Positions 34,261 to 62,000 of a stretch of 62,000 nt of DNA are shown here, piece by piece. The notes below the pieces were generated by a model. The model was not told where the DNA came from and did not search any database. It was given only the letters and a program-made list of their open reading frames with translations. A program made the translations under genes and the position numbers. The DNA is from Mesostigma viride (taxonomy: Eukaryota > Streptophyta > Mesostigmatophyceae > Mesostigmatales > Mesostigmataceae), in the NCBI GenBank assembly GCA_009746045.1, contig RPFO01000156.1:6797878-6859877 (forward strand). Direction: 5' to 3'. How positions within the stretch are numbered: the stretch's first letter is position 1; each line of letters opens with the position of its first letter.

Positions 34261-35730
34261 TCTATATATTAATAGAAATGGACAGGGACCTCAATTCAAT
34301 TTACAAAAGCCTAGACAGTAACCTTCTCGAGACCGCCTCGCTCCCGCGGCTTACCATAGCCGCAGCCAGCGAGTCTACCCGCATCGGAGGGAAGCGACCG
34401 ATGCCTGTAGCCAAGCCGGCCTGGCTATCGTTGCAAATCGTGGTTCCTGCCATGGCCGCGCGCGTCTGCCTCACGTTGAGTTGACGCTGTTACGCTGAAG
34501 TCCAATCATTTTGATTTCGGCACTTTCCCGGTGCAACTTGCACGCAGGTCAGCTTCATACAGACCACCTGCAATCCTGCATTGACTTTCGGAGGACAAAA
34601 CACATGCCTAGGGTTGCTGGCAACCGTGTTACCATACTTTCAGTCAATGAGAATGTGACAACGTGAAGTAGAAAACTGCTTTCCGTATCCATCCAACCCT
34701 GCACAACTTGTGGCCGTTGGAAGTTCGCCGGGCACATCGTGCCAGCGAGGTGAGCGTTGTGGTCCCTGCGTGTGGCAGAGAACGCTACAGTACTGTATAC
34801 TGTACTCTGAAAAATATTGCCCACGTGTGGGGGCATTTTTCCAGACTCGCGAGATTCGATGCGCATCCAGACCCGCGAGTCTTGAAAAAGGCCCCCACAC
34901 GTAAGTAGAAAGGTCTAGCCTGGGTGCAGATTGAACCCTGGATGTTTTCTCCAGGGTTACAAGTGGTGGCAAATTGGTACAGTAAGACGTACAGGTGTAT
35001 CTGACGTCCACACTACTGTCACCACAGTACTGTTACACAAGCAGAATTGCTTGCACATTACAGTACAGTAATAATTGCGCATTCGGTCCCTATCTCAGAT
35101 CAATAATATCTCAGGTTTCTGTTAATCCTATAGGGCGCAGTCACTAGTCATGTATCCAGACACAAGCTACACTGTAGTGACTGTACACAATCATGTACAT
35201 CCGCAGGTTTCGGAATTCGGGGTTTCAAAGAAACATGCCCGAGCTTTGACACGTGGGCGCAGGTGCAATACGTCACCCCGGCCTCCGCCGCCGACCGTGG
35301 AAATTGCCGCGCCGCGTGACAGCATACTTCTCGCGCGGATCTGTTGAGAAACCTCGCACACGCGCACACGTGCCACCCCAATCTCAAGTACAAGCATTTT
35401 GCAGCGGTTTCCTGGCGTGTTGCTCAAGTACCCGCTGGCTAACCACGCGTCGGGGGCCACGAGGACGCCCAACCACCATCCTCATTGCTCGCTATGTCCT
35501 GTGCGGTCGTGAGCTCGCTAATGATACGTATCAATGGGGATTCCTGGTCATTTTGTATCGGAAATCGCTTTGGAGGGCAATAAATGGTTAACATTGAATT
35601 CCGGAACGGTCTTTCAGTCGCTGTGTAGCCGGCATGGCCAACAGACCGCCGGCGTTGTTACATGTCAGCTGTCACAGCTTGAGTTCTAGCCGGTTCATTC
35701 AATGCACGATCGATTGCAAAGGCTGGTCTC
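34261..35730. promoter_or_regulatory. Head-to-head intergenic region
   Basis: This 1.5-kb stretch separates the minus-strand exon starting at 34260 from the plus-strand gene starting at 35731, so it should hold both promoters. I see the inverted repeat at 34823-34902 and several CAGTACTGTTAC / TACAGTACAGTA words, but no clear TATA box near either start. Confidence 0.4.
34823..34902. repeat. 29-bp inverted repeat with 22-bp loop
   Basis: Arms 34823-34851 and 34874-34902 match in about 27 of 29 positions (ACGTGTGGGGGC ... GCCCCCACACGT). It lies in the head-to-head intergenic region and could be a small MITE, a hairpin RNA or a regulatory palindrome; the outer part contains CACGTG. Confidence 0.8.
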
Positions 35731-36714
35731 ATGTATGGTAGAGACGTCGACCGTCTTCTACAGATCGCAGAAAAAGCGATCGTCGAACACGAGTACAAAC
35801 GAGCATGCGAGTCAAGTGCTCATTTTCTGAATGAACTTTCTCGAGCAGGAGATTCTCGTATCCGTGCTCAGAGTACCGTCAATGGGCATCGGTCGTCTGG
35901 AGTTAAGGAGGACGCTAAATTACCCCTCCAGCCACCTAACCAAAGGTTGCCACCAAGGCGAGCACCGATTCCCAATGGGAATGGCCCTGTCCGCGAGGTC
36001 AATGGTATGTCCAGAATTCCCGACGTTGCGTCTTCGGGAGGAAGAGCTCCGGAGACCAGCGATAAGCTGAGCGGCACACGAGCACACGACGACTACGGAG
36101 CGGAGGCAGTCAAAGGCAGTTTTGGGCCAGCTCAGAATGGCGGCTCGACGCCAGCGCCCAACCCTGAAGCTGCCGACAAGGCCTTTCGGGCAGGCGACGC
36201 TGCGCTGCATGCGGGCGATCCTATGCGCGCCGTCCAAATGCTGAGAATCGCCTCCGCCCACTGTCCTCGTGATCGTCCTCTGGCACTAGCAAAGATCGAG
36301 AAGTTGTTAGCACTGGCGTACGCAGCGCTGGCAGACAAGAAGGCCGCCCCAGCCTTGCAGGCTGTCCCAGAAGCTGCTGAGCCAGTCAGGTCCTCTGATC
36401 ATGCTGACGGTCAGGCTGAGGCAGGTCCTACGCCAGGGACAGCCACTAGAACAGCAGCTAACGCAGTGGCCTCCGCACCGCAGGGTACTATGCCACCTCT
36501 GGAAACCAGGGACACGGGTGGGTATGACGAGGCGCTGGCAGACGCGTGCTACCGAAAAGGGGTGGCAGAATTACAGCACGGGCAGCTGCAAGCCGCTCTG
36601 GCGAGTCTGCGAGCAGCCGCACAGGCCTGCCCTCCCCAGCGGCGTGCGGCGCTGGCAAAGATCCAGCAGGTTGTGGATGTTGCCCTGTCCCGCCTGGGCG
36701 GCCAGATGGTATGA
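35731..36714 (+). CDS. Intronless protein with duplicated helical hairpins
   Basis: A single ORF of 327 residues. The N terminus (RLLQIAEKAIVEHEYKRACE) looks like a TPR-type helix pair, similar in style to the N-terminal region of DNAJB12-like proteins. A disordered Pro/Arg/Ser-rich linker follows. Two related blocks of about 52 residues come next: residues 147-200 (AFRAGDAALHAGDPMRAVQM) and 271-322 (CYRKGVAELQHGQLQAALAS). Both contain a Cys-Pro (AHCPRD, QACPPQ) followed by LALAKI / AALAKI, so they arose by duplication. No catalytic motif, signal peptide or membrane segment is seen. It has no introns, unlike its intron-rich neighbours, and may be a retrocopy. A protein-binding role is an inference from the TPR-like pattern. 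Confidence 0.72.
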   Translation: MYGRDVDRLLQIAEKAIVEHEYKRACESSAHFLNELSRAGDSRIRAQSTVNGHRSSGVKEDAKLPLQPPNQRLPPRRAPIPNGNGPVREVNGMSRIPDVASSGGRAPETSDKLSGTRAHDDYGAEAVKGSFGPAQNGGSTPAPNPEAADKAFRAGDAALHAGDPMRAVQMLRIASAHCPRDRPLALAKIEKLLALAYAALADKKAAPALQAVPEAAEPVRSSDHADGQAEAGPTPGTATRTAANAVASAPQGTMPPLETRDTGGYDEALADACYRKGVAELQHGQLQAALASLRAAAQACPPQRRAALAKIQQVVDVALSRLGGQMV

Positions 36715-37439
36715 TGGCCAGGTGGCGTGATAATGCCATGATGCCATGTGGCGCAATGACGCCGCGCATAACTATGATGGACCAGCCGTGATGATGGGGC
36801 TAGTGATGGTGGTCCCACGTGAGGTGGCTTCTTCTCACTTTTCTGCTGCAAGGGTTCCGAGGACACTGTGTTATGGCTGTGCAAGGAAAATGCACGTTGG
36901 TTACATAGTGGCCTATTATAATATAAACATATGTAGATGTAGGACGCTGTATAGATGTAGGCCTGGTTTGTTAGTAGAAAGTCGATTGGATGACTGCGAC
37001 TAGGATGCGAATCCCAGTGCCATCCAAGCAGCTGTGATGGCATTTTTGCAGTCGTGGGACTATATTGTAGCAGGTTTTTGTGACGCACGCAATTCCTGTG
37101 TGATGGCATTGTGAGATTAAGCAGATGGTTGCTGGCAGCCCCTGTTCCTGTATTCTAGGGGTGTCTTGGGATATCTTACATCGAGGGTGTTTTGACAGCA
37201 CAGCACGCATATTATACAGGAGTGGGCCGGTTGCGCATTGAACCGGGGAGGGCAGGTTTAGACCCGTCTACGTGTAAACACCCAATTAGCCAGTTTGAAA
37301 CGCAGTACACGCAATTTTGAGGATAACATGGTTTGGTGATCGATCGATGTTTGGTGATGATCTTTGGCAGAGCTCGTTCCCATCCTTATTAAATAAATGA
37401 GTAATTCCAATTCATATAATATTCCAGGACACTCGAGGC
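36715..37439. other. Spacer without a supportable gene
   Basis: No coding signal beyond short ORFs. TGTAA-like words occur near 37270. Confidence 0.5.
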
Positions 37440-37515
37440 AGTGAGCTAGAGAAGCTAGGGCGCCCTCCCTCCTGGTTGTGTAGAGGGGTTGAAGGTTCCT
37501 TAATTTATCGGCACC
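37440..37515 (-). repeat. Shared flank repeat, copy 2
   Basis: On the minus strand it reads AAGGAACCTTCAACCCCTCT and ends GGGCGCCCTAGCTTC. It lies about 100 bp past the (TTAA)n end of the LINE. Confidence 0.7.
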
Positions 37516-37619
37516 CACGTGGCGCAACGTCAAGTGCTTTTAATAATGATACCATGTCATAATAATATTAGAATAGTTGTCTCACTCCAGAATTGGTGCA
37601 AAGATTAATTAAGTAATTA

Positions 37620-39090
37620 ATTAGACTCGTGCTCCCGTTGGGGAGTCACGGAGCATTAACCCCGATGGATGGATGGGTGCAAACAGTCCTACCGGTCTAA
37701 TCTATCTACATCAGCTACATACTACATCTAGCTAACATCATTCTAACTACAACATCTATCTAGACAGCCGCTGCCCTAGGGGAGCTGTCTGGCGTGCCTC
37801 CCACGGGATTGCACACTCGGGCGCTTCCCCACTGGGGGGGGCTCGTTGTCCTCTATGACCTGGGCCCACTTAATTGGCCTTGTCCATCATCTTCTTCCAA
37901 ATCACGGAAAGGCCTAGGCCCCCCATGTCCTCTACTAGCTGTTCTTTGAAGGTGCGGGCCTTGCGGCGTCTAACATCACTGGGCCCAGCCCACGTCCGGA
38001 GGTGCCGGCCAGGCTGGGCTGGTCGCAGTCCTGCGGGGGGGCCACGTGAGGTGTCTACTTGGTTGGTGCGAGCTAGGTGCCCTACTAGCTGCAGGCGTCG
38101 CTGCTTAATGGTGCTGGTGATATATGGCATGCCCTGGTACAGGTCCTCATTGCGGACATGAGCAGCATATCCTACTCTGAAAATGGAACGCAGCATGTTG
38201 GTGACTGCGCCGTCCAGCTTGCGGGCCAGGTCGGCGGTGAGGGTCCACGTCTCGGCCCCATACGCGAGAACAGGGAGGACGAGGACCTTGAACAGGTCCT
38301 GTTTCTCGATCTTGCCCAGGGGCTTGCGCCACAGGGCCCGGTACTGGCGTAAAGCGTGCCAGGCGAGGGAGATGCGATGGTCCACATCAGCCTCGCAGCT
38401 GGGGAGCAGGCTGCCCAGCAGCTTGACGCGGTCCCGATACAGGACTTGAGAGCCGTCGAGGAGATAGAGGGGCGGCGGGGAGTGGGTGAGCCCAACCGCC
38501 AGGGCCTCTGTCTTCTTGCTGACCTCAAGCCCCACTGCACGGGCCTCGATAGCCAGGCAGTCAAGCCATGTCTGCACGTGCCCAGTGTCCTCGAAGAGGG
38601 TGGTGTCGTCTGCATAGATGATGTCTGCCAGCCGAATCTCCGTGTCCGCACCGCCATGCCAGAATTTGTTAGCAACCTGCACTCCTGGTTCCCTGCCCAC
38701 GATGCGGGCAAATCGCTTGCGCGCCTGAATCATTACGTATTCGACAACAATAATGAACAGGTAGGGCGACAGCACGCAGCCCTGCCACACACCCTTCTGT
38801 AAAGGGCATGGGGGCGTGGTCCCGTAAGAAGTGCGCACCGAAGTGGTGGACCCTTCATACAGGTTGCGGATGACAGCAATCAGGGGGCGGGGGATCCGGA
38901 ACAACTCGAGGATGTCCCAAAGCGCAGGCCAGAAAACCGAATCGAAGGCTTTGATGAAGTCCACCAGCACAAGGTGCAAATGGGACTCACCAGGCTGAAG
39001 GCGTTGCAGTTCCTCCACCAGTCGGCGAGTAGCGAAGAGCGCCTGTACTGTGTTTTTAATTTCCAAATCCAGCACTGCACATGCTGTGTC
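37620..39090 (-). mobile_element. 5'-truncated non-LTR retrotransposon (LINE)
   Basis: The minus strand holds the 3' part of a LINE: reverse transcriptase from the palm onwards, C-terminal region, an untranslated tail of about 250 bp and an end reading CCCCAACGGGAG followed by TTAA-type repeats (37610-37630). Endonuclease and ORF1 are absent. The truncation lies near 39090, as is typical of incomplete target-primed reverse transcription. Confidence 0.88.
37870..39078 (-). CDS. LINE reverse transcriptase, partial
   Basis: About 400 residues are open to the stop at 37870. Visible are motif A (LVDFIKAFDSVFWPALWDIL), the motif B region (PLQKGVWQGCVLSPYLFIIV), the catalytic box IIYADDTTLFED and the thumb/C-terminal pattern AYGAETWTLTADLARKLD. 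Fingers and all upstream domains are missing. The enzyme would copy element RNA at a nicked target. The C-terminal style is common in RTE/Jockey-like LINEs; the clade is uncertain. The remaining frame is intact, so the copy may be young. Confidence 0.92.
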   Translation of the reverse strand, partial: AVLDLEIKNTVQALFATRRLVEELQRLQPGESHLHLVLVDFIKAFDSVFWPALWDILELFRIPRPLIAVIRNLYEGSTTSVRTSYGTTPPCPLQKGVWQGCVLSPYLFIIVVEYVMIQARKRFARIVGREPGVQVANKFWHGGADTEIRLADIIYADDTTLFEDTGHVQTWLDCLAIEARAVGLEVSKKTEALAVGLTHSPPPLYLLDGSQVLYRDRVKLLGSLLPSCEADVDHRISLAWHALRQYRALWRKPLGKIEKQDLFKVLVLPVLAYGAETWTLTADLARKLDGAVTNMLRSIFRVGYAAHVRNEDLYQGMPYITSTIKQRRLQLVGHLARTNQVDTSRGPPAGLRPAQPGRHLRTWAGPSDVRRRKARTFKEQLVEDMGGLGLSVIWKKMMDKAN

Positions 39091-39357
39091 GAAGGCCTCC
39101 TTGAAACTTTAGGTGGTTTCGGAGATGGCCGCGAAGCTATAGGTAGTTTCGGAGATGGCAGTGGAGGAGGGAGGAGCCCAGATCTTGTCGACAGAGCGCC
39201 CGAGGGAGCAGAGGGCAGTGTACTGTAGGTGGGGGCGAGACTGACCGGGTCCTCACTATAGACACTCCCGGCTTGTTAGGCTCGAAAAACAAGCCCTGAT
39301 CAAGCAATTAGCTGTTTCCGGCCCCACTGTCTAGATTATGTAGTCGCTCTTCGCGTA
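39091..39357. other. Spacer between LINE and copy 4
   Basis: No gene is seen. It includes two short direct copies of GGTGGTTTCGGAGATGGC-like sequence (39112-39160). Confidence 0.5.
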
Positions 39358-39655
39358 ATTAATGGATTGATTTATAACATAACACCGTTGGGAGTAAACG
39401 TAACACATAACCCTGAGAAGGGGCATATGGTTTTTTATACATTCTGGGCGACATCCTGCAGGTGGGGGGTGTAAACAGCCACCTACTCTGGGTGCACTCG
39501 GGTGCACCTGCACCACCATGATGTAACATACCTAAAAAGGCCCAGGTGGCATAGGGTGGAAGATGATTATGGCTAGGCAATAGTTACTCGGGCATGGCAT
39601 CTCAGCAGAGAGTAACTCTCTGCATGGGCAAAGCAAGGCACGTGAGCACCATTGC
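39358..39655 (-). mobile_element. LINE-derived element 3' end, copy 4
   Basis: On the minus strand it carries the family hairpin (39603-39621), GTGCACCCGAGTGCACC, CCCCTTCTCAGGG and CTCCCAACGGTG, then TTAAT-type tail. ORF1 is absent. Confidence 0.75.
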
Positions 39656-39973
39656 TGCGATCGCCCTCCCACCATTTATGTAAGGAAATACCTGCAAATG
39701 GAAAACCACTGAAAACGTCTAGCTAGTCAGTAATTACGTTAGCCATGCCGTGTTTCCAAACGTCCAAGACTAGAAAGACCATACACAGTACAATATCAAC
39801 GGACCACCGGCACGTCCAGGACCTCCAATCAGCAGGCTATAACTTTACGTATAGGTCTAAATACAGCGGATGCAACGCCAAATGGACCGGCGTAACTACG
39901 ACAATTTGTTGCGCGCCGTAATAACACTATCCACTCTGTCACATATCGCGAAAATAATTCCTGAACCACTTAG
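39656..39973. other. Downstream region of the RecQ gene
   Basis: No coding signal. The RecQ transcript must end here or inside copy 4. I do not see a clear TGTAA on the minus strand. Confidence 0.4.

Positions 39974-62000
<22,027 letters not shown>

Noticed and set aside
35016-35050. CACAGTACTGTTAC shared with the LTR at 13.1 kb
   Set aside because: The match is about 15 bp in an AC/GT-rich context and does not extend, so it is not called an LTR remnant.

Overview
The window looks like a repeat-rich nuclear segment of a green-lineage eukaryote, most likely a chlorophyte alga. The reasons are spliced genes with GT-AG introns, a RecQ helicase whose motifs closely follow plant RecQ4A/BLM-type enzymes, a glutaredoxin-DEP-DUF547 protein (an architecture I know from plants and algae), and Ala/Gly/Pro-rich low-complexity proteins. 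The species cannot be fixed from sequence alone.

Layout. 1-508 is flank. 509-5897 is a young tyrosine-recombinase retrotransposon (DIRS order, Ngaro/PAT-like) with split direct repeats A1-ORFs-B1-A2-B2. 5898-10146 has no gene I can support. 10147-10430 is a dense cluster of TTTTGTCAC-like motifs with a perfect hairpin. 10432-13808 holds a decayed gag-like coding region, a polypurine tract and two LTRs joined tail to tail. 13895-14645, 24890-25880, 26130-26450 (minus) and 39358-39655 (minus) are copies of one non-LTR-derived family. 19338-24311 (+) is the glutaredoxin-DEP-DUF547 gene, lacking only its first exon(s). 27051-34260 (-) is a large low-complexity protein gene with a frameshift in a G run. 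35731-36714 (+) is an intronless gene with duplicated helical hairpins. 37620-39090 (-) is a 5'-truncated LINE. 39974-62000 (-) is one RecQ gene of at least 22 exons, running off the right edge. Its 21 junctions keep one open frame of 1,510 residues.

The most unusual signal is in the RecQ introns. At eight or more exon ends, the intron contains tandem, degrading copies of the last 10-40 coding bases together with the 5' splice site. One intron is largely built of such copies. A few introns carry copies of the exon start plus 3' splice site. The DUF547 gene shows weaker examples. Long introns therefore seem to grow by tandem duplication anchored on splice junctions, and minisatellites may be younger stages of the same process.

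Other points of note are a 2A-like NPGP motif between RNase H and recombinase in the retrotransposon, an ORF1-only LINE-derived family with a covarying 3' hairpin, and a 40-bp intronic minisatellite with an exact 360-bp higher-order duplication.
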